DNA of 64,000 nt from contig JADIYN010000009.1 of NCBI GenBank assembly GCA_016705335.1, forward strand, positions 62,001-126,000. Direction: 5' to 3'. The position numbers were made by a program, and so were the translations under genes. Shown in pieces: positions 50,146 to 59,535 of the stretch. The notes beneath the pieces are model-generated. The model saw only the letters and a program-made list of their open reading frames with translations, ran no database searches and had not been told where the DNA came from. The stretch's first letter is position 1. Every line of letters starts with the position of its first letter. This stretch comes from Draconibacterium sp. (GTDB taxonomy: Bacteria > Bacteroidota > Bacteroidia > Bacteroidales > Prolixibacteraceae).

Positions 50146-50314
50146 TAACGTTCCTTTTTATCGTTTATAATTTGAAGCATCATTTCCACAGTTTCAGAAC
50201 AGCATCCTTTTTTCGTTTTGGCCTGAATCATTTCCAGTGCCCACTTCCTCCGTTCGTATTACGATTTGAATCCTCAACTGTAGCTTTAATTACCAACTCC
50301 CTTATTTCAATCAT
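50145..50314 (-). CDS. DUF5908 small eCIS protein, one frameshift
   Basis: The ATG at 50314 overlaps the upstream tube stop (ATGA) and begins MIEIRELVIKATVED, the usual start of DUF5908. After one frame change around 50240 it continues as ALEMIQAKTKKGCCSETVEM and ends QIINDKKER, overlapping the LysM start. Total about 55 residues. DUF5908 is a family of very short proteins found exactly between tube and LysM genes in Bacteroidota injection systems. Its role is unknown; a small tube-baseplate adaptor or chaperone is plausible. Confidence 0.7.
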
Positions 50315-50811
50315 ATACTTATATTTACACTTGCTGCCAAATTCAAAGCCACCGTTGTAACGTCAATTCTTCTGAAATACTGGTAAGCAAACTCGATGCT
50401 TTCAATAACGATTGTTCCTTGTTCAGCGTTAAATTCTGAAATGTCCCATTTTACAGGCCAGGCTTTTATGAAATTCCAGGCTTGAATTGGGATATGGTCG
50501 CCGTTCAGCAAAATAACTGTAATGTCGTTTGCTTCAAAAGCATAGTTTTCAGTAGAATCCTGAAACCATTGCATCAATTGCGAACCAATTAACATTCCGC
50601 GTTTCAGCACAAGATTTTGATAGGTTACCGGGTTAGGCAATTTATGTTTGAACCGGTTTTCGCCGCCTTCGTGGTATTCTTCAATACTCACTTCGGCATT
50701 TATACCCGATACGGATTGAAACCCAATATCGGGGATTCCCGGATATTTAAGCAATAAGCCCTCGAACCTGACAAAAAAATGAAAACCGAGTGGTGGATAA
50801 AATAGTGCCAT
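50311..50811 (-). CDS. Tail tube / tube initiator protein (gp19-like, Afp5-like)
   Basis: The 166-residue protein starts MALFYPPLGFHFFVRFEGLL and shows the tube-protein motifs: SGINAEVSIEEYHEGGENRF, LVLKRGMLIGSQLMQWF and an AWNFIKAWPVKWDISEFNAE strand followed by GTIVIESIEFAYQYF. Being longer than the other tube protein and nearest to the hub genes, it is probably the initiator linking the main tube to the baseplate. It overlaps the DUF5908 gene and is intact. Confidence 0.92.
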   Translation of the reverse strand: MALFYPPLGFHFFVRFEGLLLKYPGIPDIGFQSVSGINAEVSIEEYHEGGENRFKHKLPNPVTYQNLVLKRGMLIGSQLMQWFQDSTENYAFEANDITVILLNGDHIPIQAWNFIKAWPVKWDISEFNAEQGTIVIESIEFAYQYFRRIDVTTVALNLAASVNISI

Positions 50812-50853
50812 TTGTTAATTGATTTTCAGCAGATTATTAAGAGAATTCAATAT

Positions 50854-51270
50854 TCAACCCTCGTGACACAATTCTATACTTTCAATAGCCACCTCGTTGC
50901 CTGTAGAATTTAAAGACGGCCCTTCAACTTTGCATGGGTATGCATTCTTTATTTTCCAGGAAACTACGGGTTCGTGTTCTTCATTCAATAAGCTGATTGT
51001 GAGATCACGCCGTTCGATGCTGTTCATTTTCACTGTGTTCAGCCACTGGAAAAACTCGTTATCGCTTTTGAAAATCCCGCGTTTAAGCGTAATGTTCGAA
51101 TACTGTGGGATACCGGGCATTTTTGTAACCTGGTACTCGGGGGAACTGCCTTCCCTGTAATCAATATTTTGCAATTCAACAGTCAGCCCCGAAACTTCTG
51201 TAAAACCGATTCGTTGTCCACCCCATTCAACCTGAAAATGGAAAACTGTTACTGGATAATTTATTGCCAT
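50854..51270 (-). CDS. Main tail tube protein (gp19-like, Afp1-like)
   Basis: The 138-residue protein (MAINYPVTVFHFQVEWGGQR) has the Hcp/gp19-type beta-barrel pattern with TEVSGLTVELQNIDYREGSS, ITLKRGIFKSDNEFFQWL and a terminal NEVAIESIELCHEG. Copies stack into the inner tube propelled by the sheath. It follows the second sheath gene by 40 bp and precedes the tube-initiator gene by 42 bp; these wider gaps inside the operon are typical before highly expressed structural genes. Intact. Confidence 0.93.
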   Translation of the reverse strand: MAINYPVTVFHFQVEWGGQRIGFTEVSGLTVELQNIDYREGSSPEYQVTKMPGIPQYSNITLKRGIFKSDNEFFQWLNTVKMNSIERRDLTISLLNEEHEPVVSWKIKNAYPCKVEGPSLNSTGNEVAIESIELCHEG

Positions 51271-51310
51271 AACTTTATGTATTAATGATTTAAATGATTT
51301 TTAACCTGAT

Positions 51311-52722
51311 TTATGATTCTTGTAATTTATGAGAGAATTTCAGGATTATAAACTCGGCCGGGCGCACTGCTGCCAGTCCGATTTCGATGTTCATCCTGCC
51401 TTCAAGAATATCCAAAGCTGTCATTGTAACACCCAGACCGACTTTTACAAAGAACGCCTGTTCGGTTTTTGCTCCGGCAAGTGCGCCATCGCGCCACAAT
51501 GTTGTAAGGAAATTCTCGATCATCGTTTTTGTTCGCAGCCAGGTATTTGCATCGTTGGGTTCGAAAACCACAAATTCTGTTGCTTTTTTAACCGATTCTT
51601 CGATATAGATATATAACCTGCGGACAGGTACATACCGCCATTCATTGTCATTCCCAGCCAAAGTGCGTGCTCCCCAAACCAAAGTTCCTTTACCTGTAAA
51701 TACCGTAAAGCATTTATTGATTTTCCTGTTGAAGCATCAACATTCAACAATTCCTGTTGCTCGTGGGTAATTTTTGTTACCGGACCAACAACCGACCTGA
51801 CACCTACATTTGCAGGAGCTTTCCAAACTCCGCGTTCGCGGTCAACCCGGGCATAAATTCCGGCAATTGTTCCGCAAGGCGAAAGTTCAGCATATAATTT
51901 TTTTATTTCAGCTAAAATAGAACGATACAAACTTGGATGACTTGCACTTAGCGCGGTTAACGTTTGTCCCTGAACATTATCAACAGTTGCTGCTGCACCA
52001 TTTTCGGTGTGGGTATCAACATTTACAACGGCTTCATTAAAACCAAAATTAAGCACCGTGTTCAAATTTGGGTAATAAGCTGCCCCATATTTCATATTGT
52101 CGGAACCGATTGCTGTTCGAAAAGCAGTCATGTCGGTGCCATACACATCGGCAATTGTAAACCTGTCCTGCAACTTTGCACAATGCGCCAGTGAAGCACT
52201 GATAACAGCACCGTAAGCAGTTACATCACCGAGGGCATGAGCGTCGGGAAAAACAAGAAGAGTAGGTTCGTCAACTTTTTCAAGATCAAGAATACCTTTT
52301 GTAAGTCCACCTGAATTATTTGCCGGTGCATCAACGGCATCAGTATAATCACCTACTGACATAATATAACAAGCTCCACCTCCATTGTTGTAAAACATTT
52401 GGAGCTGGTAGTACATTTTATAGTCAGAAGGTGTGGTAAGTGTTGCTGTAATTATTCTGTCCGTCAATAAATCATTTGCGTCAAGTGTGTCAGCAACCGT
52501 TATGGAAATGTCTTCGTTGTTTGGACCTCCAAAAATCTCTTCGTACTCCAAAAGTGAACTGATTCTTGTTGCCTTAAATAAAAGTTTTGTGTCATCGCCA
52601 TTTTCAGTGGCGCGTTGAGTGTACCCAATAAAAGCGGGTATGGCCGTTTCAACACCCGCTATTGAAGCAGGTAATGTCGAGATCTCCTGAATATAGACTC
52701 CCGGTGTTTTGTAATTTGCCAT
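51311..52722 (-). CDS. Contractile sheath protein 2, one frameshift
   Basis: Starts MANYKTPGVYIQEISTLPAS and, after repair near 51690 (AALRVFTGKGTLVWG-like junction), ends in the conserved sheath C-terminus with NTWLRTKTMIENFLTTLWRD, GALAGAKTEQAFFVK and EFIILKFSHKLQES. Length about 470 residues. Mid-protein blocks GNNEDISITV-like FGGPNNED, PCGTIAGIYARVDRERGVWK and APANVGVRSVVGPV are all hallmarks of phage and Afp sheaths. It contracts around the tube. Its last about 120 residues are nearly identical to those of sheath 1, while the middle differs. A shared C-terminal handle is needed for the interlocking mesh. Confidence 0.92.
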
Positions 52723-52758
52723 TTGATCAATTTTTTATTTTCGTTTTTATAATTATTT

Positions 52759-54525
52759 CTATGATTCCTGCAATTTGTGAGAGAATTTCAGGATAATGAA
52801 TTCAGCAGGACGAACAGCAGCCATTCCAATTTCAATGTTCATTCGGCCTTCAAGAATGTCGAGTGCAGTCATTGTTTGACCCAGACCGACTTTCACATAA
52901 AATGCCTGTTCAGGTTTTGCACCAGCCAGAGCGCCATCGCGCCACAAACCAGTTAAGAAATTTTCAATCATTGCTTTTGTGCGCAGCCATGTATTTGCAT
53001 CATTGGGTTCGAAAACCACAAATTCAGTGGCTTTTTTAACTGATTCTTCAACAAAAATGAATAACCTTCTAACCGGTACATATCTCCATTCATTATCGTT
53101 TCCGGCTAAAGTGCGGGCTCCCCAAACAATAACTCCCTTTCCTGCAAATTTCCTTATTACGTTGATAGATTTTCCGGTGGTTGCGTCCACATTCAGGTTT
53201 TCCTGTTGCATATTCGTAACCATTTCTGTTGGATCTTTTACCAGCCTCAGACTAACATTTGCCGGAGCCTTCCAAACGCCGCGTTCAAAATCGACCCGTG
53301 CATAAATACCTGCCATAGCTGCAGATGGATAAAGAGTGATTTCAAATTGTTTTTTAATTTCTTTAATTACATTATTATAAAGTGTTTTGTCAGCTTTTTT
53401 CCATCAGTTCCACCAGTGAGGGTTGGACCAGAAAAAACAATTCCGCTGCCACTTCCGCTATCGGTATAAACCAAAGTGATACTGTTTCCTGCATTCCCTG
53501 CAGCAGCTGTAATTGTAATTACATTTGAAGCTCTTGTTGCAATGTAAGCTGCATCGGCAAAAGTTGTTATTGCTGTAAGCAAGGAAGTTGCTGCCTGCAC
53601 ATTGGTCGCGCCGGCTTGCCAGTCAAGTGCAGCGCCTTCAGTAAATACCTGACCATTGATTGTTACCTCATCACCAGCTAAAACCGAAAAATCATTAATT
53701 GTAATTGTGCCTACTGCTGAGACAGGATTATTGCCCCCGTTCAATACATTTTCAAGGGAACATACTCCCGGTAAATGTTCCGCCAGTGCGGCTATCTGTT
53801 ATTGCCACGCCGGAGTTTTCGAAATTTAAACCAATTGTTGTTTTAAGAGATGGATAGTAAGCGGCACCATATTTCAGATAATCAGTTCCAACATCAGCTC
53901 TGAAATTGATACTATCGCCATCAACAGTTCCCAATGGATCATAAAGTGCATCCATAATTGCAAACCGGTCCTGCAGTTTATTGCATTGTGCAAGCATATC
54001 ATCGTTGATGGTTTTGCGATTTGTTGTTGTTAAAGCAATAGCTTCGGGAACGACTAACAAGGTTACTTCATCCTCTTTTTCAACAGCTGTTAATCCTGCC
54101 TGCAAATCGCCAACAATGATAAGATCTGAAGGATTTGAAGGAATTGGATCAATTGTATAAAGCCCAATTGAAACAATGTAACATGGCCCTCCTCCATTTC
54201 CAAAATACATTACAAGGTTATTGTATAAAGTATATGGAGATAATTCAGTTGCTGCCGCCACAGCAATTAAAGTATCAGCTTCTGCAACACTCGTACCGGT
54301 GAGCGTTACCGTAAGATTTTCATCAAAAGCACCTCCAAATATTTCCTCGTAATCAAGCAAGGAAGTAATCCTTACCGGAGTAGCATTATCCAGTGTAAGC
54401 CCGTTTCTTACCCTTTTTTCTGTGTAACCGATGAATGCGGGAATTGCTGTGGCAACCGGAGCTACGGAGGCAGGCAACTTCGATATTTCCTCGACATATA
54501 CACCGGGAGTTTTGTAGTTCGCCAT
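52759..54525 (-). CDS. Contractile sheath protein 1 with inserted domain, two frameshifts
   Basis: Three pieces join into about 588 residues. The start MANYKTPGVYVEEISKLPAS and C-terminus (MAGIYARVDFERGVWKAPAN to ILKFSHKLQES) are standard sheath. Between them, at 53367-53740, lies an about 115-residue beta module (VGTITINDFSVLAGDEVTIN, DWQAGATNVQAATSLLTAI, GNAGNSITLVYTDSGS) of a type common in phage structural proteins. It makes this sheath longer than its paralogue and would decorate the particle surface. Breaks are near 53748 and 53385 (A run). The two sheaths may build different parts of one particle, as Afp2-Afp4 do. It is the third gene of the operon. Confidence 0.9.
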
Positions 54526-54575
54526 AATACTATTTTTTAAGTTGTTTTTAAATAATTCTGTTTACTATGTTTCTT

Positions 54576-56012
54576 TCAAATAAATACATATACTTCCGAT
54601 TCAATCCGGTCGGCAAAACTCTTCTTTATTCCACTATGAGAGGGATTTGGAAGATTTGCTATGATTGTTTGATTGTCGGATACTTTCATTAACCCAATTT
54701 TCAGTTTTGGCGACTCGTAAAACGGGATTTTTTGAATCGAGCCGAAAACAAGTGTTTTCAGGTTATTTACAAGAATGTCATATTCGAGAATAGATGCTGT
54801 AACTTGAACTGCTCCATTTCCGTTTATGGCTGCAATCAGGTTAGTTGCTGTGTCGGCAGGAGTAGTTCCGCGATTAAATTCAGTTCCTTCGGCAAAGTTT
54901 ATGCCGCCAATATTTACTGTATAGCCCGTAATATCGTTGTTTACAATAGTTATTGTGCCAGTTGACGACAAACCGGTTCCGCCGCCAGACAGAGTTTTGC
55001 CCGATAAAGAAATTGCCGTGAAAGTTCCACCCGAATATGACAATGTAATTAAATTACCTGCCGCTCCAGGCAATTTGGCCGTTAAACCAATACTGGCATA
55101 TAACCTACGGAAATCATTTATAATATATGGAACACCATTTAAAACACCTGAATCAGTAATCAACAGTGAGTCAGTTGAAAAGTCAATATTTTTGCTTTTG
55201 TTGATTATATAAAATTTCCAGAACGAATCAGCACTTTTAAGCTGAATTTTATACTCTTCAGTTTCACCATATAAATTATCTGTTGCCGCGTTATATAAAA
55301 TATCAACAACACCCAAAATGTTATCCTTTTCCAACAGTTCGTCAACATAAATTTCTTCTGATTTCAATGTAAGAGTTTCAGCATCATTTTTAATTTCAAT
55401 TTGGTAACGCCCTCTTTGATAATCGCGTAAATCAATTTGCTGTTCAAAAGTGTTGTTACTGTTTATTGATAAAGAAATGGTTGTTGGCAAAGCTACTCCG
55501 TTTCCATCTTTACCCACTGAAACCGGGTTTCCTGCAGCATCTGTAACAATTATTTTTACCGTTGCCGGATTTCCGTTAATGCTAAACTGGTAGGTAAAAA
55601 GTGGCCCTTTTACTGAATCAAGAATTTCATTGGTCAGTATTTCAGGGCTGTTGCTGTTGTGTGAAGGATTGGCTGGATCGTTTGTAAAATAAATGATTTT
55701 ACCTGATCCAAATTGCCGCATGGGAGATTCATCAAAATCAGTAATATTTAGCAACCCCGGAATATTCGCGGATTTTATAACGAATACAAAATGTTGGTTT
55801 TTATCGAGTTCAACAAAAGGGGTTGTTTCGTCGTCAAGGGTTTTATAAAGAATTGTAATTCCATTTGGCAGCCTTTTGAATAGCATTTTACCGTTTCTAA
55901 GCAGTGCTTCGGTTGCGGCATTTGGATATAAAGTCACAAACCTGTCGAGACCATCTTTAAAATAGTTATGGCCAACAACAAGGTTCATTATCCGTTTGTA
56001 AATGATATTCAT
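54576..56012 (-). CDS. Cap-region protein of unknown type with phage-type beta module
   Basis: The protein has 478 residues from the ATG at 56012; a second ATG at 55988 (MNLVVGHNYFKDGLDRF) may be the true start. The first half is beta-rich with no named domain. Residues about 300-400 contain the same beta module as sheath 1: AKLPGAAGNLITLSYSGG, then LSGKTLSGGGTGLSSTGTIT, then IGGINFAEGTEFNRGTTP. Located between the DUF4255 terminator gene (2 bp) and the first sheath, it resembles the place of the second cap protein in the Algoriphagus particle. A distal-end adaptor role is therefore inferred from position only. The frame is intact. Confidence 0.65.
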   Translation of the reverse strand: MNIIYKRIMNLVVGHNYFKDGLDRFVTLYPNAATEALLRNGKMLFKRLPNGITILYKTLDDETTPFVELDKNQHFVFVIKSANIPGLLNITDFDESPMRQFGSGKIIYFTNDPANPSHNSNSPEILTNEILDSVKGPLFTYQFSINGNPATVKIIVTDAAGNPVSVGKDGNGVALPTTISLSINSNNTFEQQIDLRDYQRGRYQIEIKNDAETLTLKSEEIYVDELLEKDNILGVVDILYNAATDNLYGETEEYKIQLKSADSFWKFYIINKSKNIDFSTDSLLITDSGVLNGVPYIINDFRRLYASIGLTAKLPGAAGNLITLSYSGGTFTAISLSGKTLSGGGTGLSSTGTITIVNNDITGYTVNIGGINFAEGTEFNRGTTPADTATNLIAAINGNGAVQVTASILEYDILVNNLKTLVFGSIQKIPFYESPKLKIGLMKVSDNQTIIANLPNPSHSGIKKSFADRIESEVYVFI

Positions 56013-56014
56013 TA

Positions 56015-56623
56015 CTATTTAGTTTTACTGTTGATGCCAATTTTTTCAATCGGAATTGTCGAATCAAAGAATTCTCTTTCCTGGAATGTCAATATCCGAA
56101 TTTTGTATAGTACTGACGGTAAATATTTTGCTCCTACAACCGACCAGAAATTGTACAACTGCTCGAAGGAATATGAATATAATTCAACAACAAGTTTTGT
56201 TAAATTAGGATCAAAATCGGCCATTTTGGGAGAGTTTTCAGGAGTGAACACATTTTTTGCCTGAAAAAATGAAATGATCCATGAAAGCTGTTTCAAACCT
56301 TCAACATAATCATCGGTTGAATCTTCAGCATCTGTATTTTGAAAGTTTGCTGAAATCAACACATAAAGATTGAGTTTTATTTCAGGGTTAAGACGTTCAA
56401 TATTGCCGTTATTATTAATCAGTGTTGATTTTTGATCTTTATAAACCCTGTCTTCTTCAATGTTAATTAACGAAACACCCAGAGATTTATCGGGAATAAC
56501 CACACCCCCGCCTTCGGTTGCCACACTTGTTAGATAAACCCTGTCAACTGTTGGAGAACCTGTTCGCCGTTTCAGGTAGTCATTTAATTCATTGGTTAAA
56601 AAAGACAGGCAAGTGTGTATCAT
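56015..56623 (-). CDS. DUF4255 tube terminator/cap protein (Afp16-like)
   Basis: The 202-residue protein begins MIHTCLSFLTNELNDYLKRR and contains the DUF4255 blocks DKSLGVSLINIEEDRVYKDQ, NPEIKLNLYVLISANFQNTD and LVVELYSYSFEQLYNFWSVV. DUF4255 proteins (Afp16) form the ring that ends tube and sheath growth at the distal end. As the first gene of the eCIS, it marks the operon's 5' end; upstream is a 409-bp AT-rich gap. The second cap-region gene starts 2 bp after its stop. Intact. Confidence 0.92.
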   Translation of the reverse strand: MIHTCLSFLTNELNDYLKRRTGSPTVDRVYLTSVATEGGGVVIPDKSLGVSLINIEEDRVYKDQKSTLINNNGNIERLNPEIKLNLYVLISANFQNTDAEDSTDDYVEGLKQLSWIISFFQAKNVFTPENSPKMADFDPNLTKLVVELYSYSFEQLYNFWSVVGAKYLPSVLYKIRILTFQEREFFDSTIPIEKIGINSKTK

Positions 56624-57032
56624 AAATTGTTAATAGTTATAAGTTCAAAAAGTCAATAAATAAATACCACCTCATCATTACCAATGTAAAACTGTTACAA
56701 ACTAATTTCTGCATTTCAGAAAAGCAATACTATTAAGCATAAAAAGATTTATTATTCTTTTATACTTTCTGATTTTGTTTGCTTTGATGTTTCTGCTTCT
56801 TAATTCAATTTTGTTTTTCGTCCTTACAAAGTGTGCTAAAAAAGACACTTACTTGATTTAATCTGACCTAATGGTATTTGCAATCAAGTTACAACATAAT
56901 AATATACAAGTCAATATTATTTTTTGATTTTAATAAAATTTAATTTTTGATACCGTTCAAATGAAATCAAATTATTAATAAAAAATATTTTGGAATACGT
57001 TATAAATCAGGGGAAAACAAGATTATTATTCC
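56624..57032. other. AT-rich intergenic region upstream of the eCIS operon
   Basis: No gene is visible on either strand. The region must contain the promoter for the about 33-kb eCIS transcript and the end of dacB, which runs in the same direction into it. I found no clear TAnnTTTG box on the minus strand and no strong hairpin; many A/T runs (for example around 56930-57000) could bend or bind nucleoid proteins. Confidence 0.45.
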
Positions 57033-58473
57033 CTATTTCCTAAATTCAAAAAGTAAGTTTTCAATCTCTTTTGTAAGTTTTGAACTTGAACCAGAGAATT
57101 GGTTGAACATGATTGAAAAAGCAATTTCTTTACCTGAATTTGTTTGTAAAAATCCGGCATAACAGCGTACACGTGACATTGAGCCACTTTTGGCTTTTAA
57201 GGTATTTCCCGGGAATAATTCTGAACTAAAACCTGAAAGTGTTCCACTGCCTGCATTGGGCAAGGAATTAAAAAATGCCTCGTTTTCACTGCTTTTTTTT
57301 ATCATGTAAATCAAAATTGAAGTAATTTGATTTGGTGAAATTGCATTGAAATGCGACAATCCACTTCCGTCTTCCATAAAGAAATCATCTTCTAAAATTC
57401 CTTTTGATTTCCAAAATTCAATTATTAATTCAATTCCCTTTTCCCTGTTTCCGATTCCTGTTTTTTCAGCAGCAATTTGTTTTACCAAATGTTCGGCAAA
57501 AAGATTAACGCTTTCGTAGTTCAAAACTTTGACAATCTCTGCCAGAGTTGGCGATTCCTGTATATATACCGCATTGAATTTCGATTTATCTGTTTTCCAG
57601 AATTGAATTTCGCCCATAAAAAAAACACCCTCTTTGGCCAATTGAGCTTTTAATTCACTTGCAATTATTTCTTCCGGATGGTGAACTGCTGCTTTAATAA
57701 TAAAAGCATTTCTACCTTTGGGAATTGTCCCCCGTATTGCCCTCTTTTTATCAAACGGACTGCCAAAAACATAAGCATTGTCGCTATTGTTTTCGGATGA
57801 AGTCACTTCATTTGTAATTTCCATTCCATCAATTTCAGGGTAAATCGAAATAATGTTTGTTAACTCTCCAACTTTTTCAGGTGACTTAAAAGTAATCCTG
57901 AACAAATTATCATAACATGTAAACGCGTTTGCACCTGCTCCGTAGTAATTTCCAATGTCGCCCCAAATCCATGTTGATGGTACTTTTTCAGAATCATAAA
58001 TTGAGCTGTCAAAAATGATATCACCTTGAATTTGACGAATTCCGGCAACTTTAATTTTTTGCACCCATATATTTATAAAGTTGTAATTCGATTCTGAATT
58101 GTTGAAATAAACAGAACCTAAAGTTGGATCGCCACCGCCAATAATAACCAAATCGCCATTTAATTCATTGTTTTCCTTTAATTCGCCAACATATCCGATT
58201 TGAGTTTTAAAACGATAACCTGCGCCCAGCATTTCAAGAGCAGCTGCAGAAGTTACTGTTTTTAGTGTTGATGCCGGAATCATTAATTTGCCGGGATTAT
58301 ATTCAAAAACTGATAATCCTGATTCTAAATCAATAAACTGCATTCCAACAGAAGCATTTTTATACTCCTTTTTATTGAGGATATTCCTGCAACTCTGTTT
58401 CGAAATTCGATTGAGAAAAACCAAAAATCGAGATTCCACCTAATAAAACCGATAATAAAAACTGTTTAATCAT
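57033..58473 (-). CDS. dacB: D-alanyl-D-alanine carboxypeptidase/endopeptidase PBP4 (S13), one frameshift
   Basis: The ATG at 58473 begins a signal peptide (MIKQFLLSVLLGGISIFGFS, cleaved after SQ). A one-base break near 58380 then joins to KKEYKNASVGMQFIDLESG. All three S13 motifs are present: SxxK as PASTLKTV, SxN as YESVNLFAEH and KSG as KAKSGSMSR. The GGGDPTLGS element is also typical. PBP4 cleaves D-Ala-D-Ala and peptide cross-links in the periplasm. At about 480 residues it is of normal length. It is transcribed toward the eCIS promoter region but separated by 409 bp. An inserted domain between SxxK and SxN, as in E. coli PBP4, is retained. Confidence 0.93.
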
Positions 58474-58510
58474 TTTTACTAATTTTGAAAAAATAAAAAT
58501 AACAGAATTT

Positions 58511-58530
58511 GAGTTCAAAGTTCAAAGTTT
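58511..58530. repeat. Dispersed intergenic repeat, copy 2
   Basis: Identical 20-mer to 34802-34821, here followed by another TTCAAAGT and by GAGTATCAAGAATC near 58566. It lies between dacB and crcB. Confidence 0.6.
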
Positions 58531-58598
58531 AGGGTTCAAAGTACGGAGAACGAAGTAAAAGTATCGAGTATCAAGAATCCAGAATCAAAACATACAAA

Positions 58599-58979
58599 AT
58601 GTTAAAAACTTTACTAATAGTTGGATCAGGTGGATTTATTGGTAGCGTAATGCGTTACCTGGTACAATTCTATGTTGAAAAAGGAATGACAAGTACGTTT
58701 CCGTTAGGAACTTTAATTGCCAACATTGCCGGTAGCTTTATTATCGGTGTGGTGTTTGCTCTGGCTGAAAAAGGAAATTTATTGAATTCGGAATGGAGGA
58801 TTTTCCTTACAGTTGGCATTTGTGGCGGCTTCACAACATTTTCTGCATTTGCCTACAATAACTTCACAATGATTAAAGAGAATACAATCGGTCAGTTATT
58901 ATTGAATGTAGGTGGGAATTTGTTTTTGGGGATACTTGCAGTGTATCTTGGCGTGGTTTTAATACGTATGATATTCTAA
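58599..58979 (+). CDS. crcB: Fluoride channel CrcB/FluC
   Basis: The 126-residue inner-membrane protein has four helices and the FluC signature: GSGGFIGSVMRYLV, LGTLIANIAGSFIIG with the pore asparagine, and the conserved VGICGGFTTFSAFAYN loop that binds the central sodium. FluC works as a dual-topology dimer exporting fluoride. A DUF190 gene follows 12 bp downstream, a classic pairing. No fluoride riboswitch is recognisable in the 125 bp upstream. Intact. Confidence 0.96.
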   Translation: MLKTLLIVGSGGFIGSVMRYLVQFYVEKGMTSTFPLGTLIANIAGSFIIGVVFALAEKGNLLNSEWRIFLTVGICGGFTTFSAFAYNNFTMIKENTIGQLLLNVGGNLFLGILAVYLGVVLIRMIF

Positions 58980-58991
58980 ATATTGTATATC

Positions 58992-59358
58992 ATGAAAATT
59001 TCAGAAAAAACAGGGGTTTTAAAGATATATATGGGTGAAAATGATAAAGCAGATGGCCAGCTGTTGTTCGAAAAATAGTATATGAAGCCAGGAAAGCCGG
59101 TCTTGCCGGAGCAACGGTAACCAAAGGAATCATGTCATTTGGTGCCAGCCACTCAATTCACACAATGAAAATATTTGCGCTTTCCGAAAAATGCCTGTTG
59201 TTGTTGAAATAGTTGACAACATTGAAAAATTAGACGAATTTGCCAAAAGAATAAACCAATTGATGGATTTAAGTAAAAAAGGCGGATTGGTAACTTTTCA
59301 GGAATTAGACGTTGTACGTTACTCTCCGGGTGAAAAATATCAAAATCAGCAAGATTAG
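58992..59358 (+). CDS. DUF190 PII-like protein, two frameshifts
   Basis: The ATG at 58992 begins MKISEKTGVLKIYMGENDKA. Two A runs, each one base short (near 59076 and 59187), break the frame; corrected, the protein continues LLFEKIVYEARKAGLAGATV, GIMSFGASHSIHTMKIFALS, KMPVVVEIVDNIEKL and ends YQNQQD after about 122 residues. DUF190 proteins have a ferredoxin-like PII fold and usually accompany crcB, perhaps sensing or modulating the channel. It is co-transcribed with crcB. Too short in any single frame to be noticed without correction. Confidence 0.85.
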
Positions 59359-59448
59359 CCATTTTGTATTTAAGTATTTTTAAGTTAAACCAATATGAAA
59401 TAATGTAAACCTTTCGGGTTGCCGTCCATCTGACAAAAAACAAATCAC

Positions 59449-59456
59449 TATCTTTG
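59449..59456 (+). promoter_or_regulatory. Putative -7 box of the eno promoter
   Basis: TATCTTTG matches the Bacteroidota -7 consensus TAnnTTTG exactly, 80 bp upstream of the enolase start. A convincing -33 TTTG was not found at the expected distance. Confidence 0.45.
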
Positions 59457-59535
59457 AGCCGCTTTGGCAAATTGGCAATAAAACGCTGATTTTCTGATTA
59501 AAACAATATAAGTTAAACAATAAAAACTACTCACA

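Noticed and set aside
23295..56623. Prophage or type VI secretion system
   Set aside because: Sheath, tube and baseplate genes are present, but no capsid, portal, terminase, integrase or lysis cassette, and no TssJ/L/M-type genes. AAA+ ATPase, tape measure and eCIS_core cargo fit an eCIS.
58474..58598. Fluoride riboswitch before crcB
   Set aside because: The gap is occupied by the dispersed TTCAAAGT repeat and I could not recognise the crcB-motif pseudoknot core.
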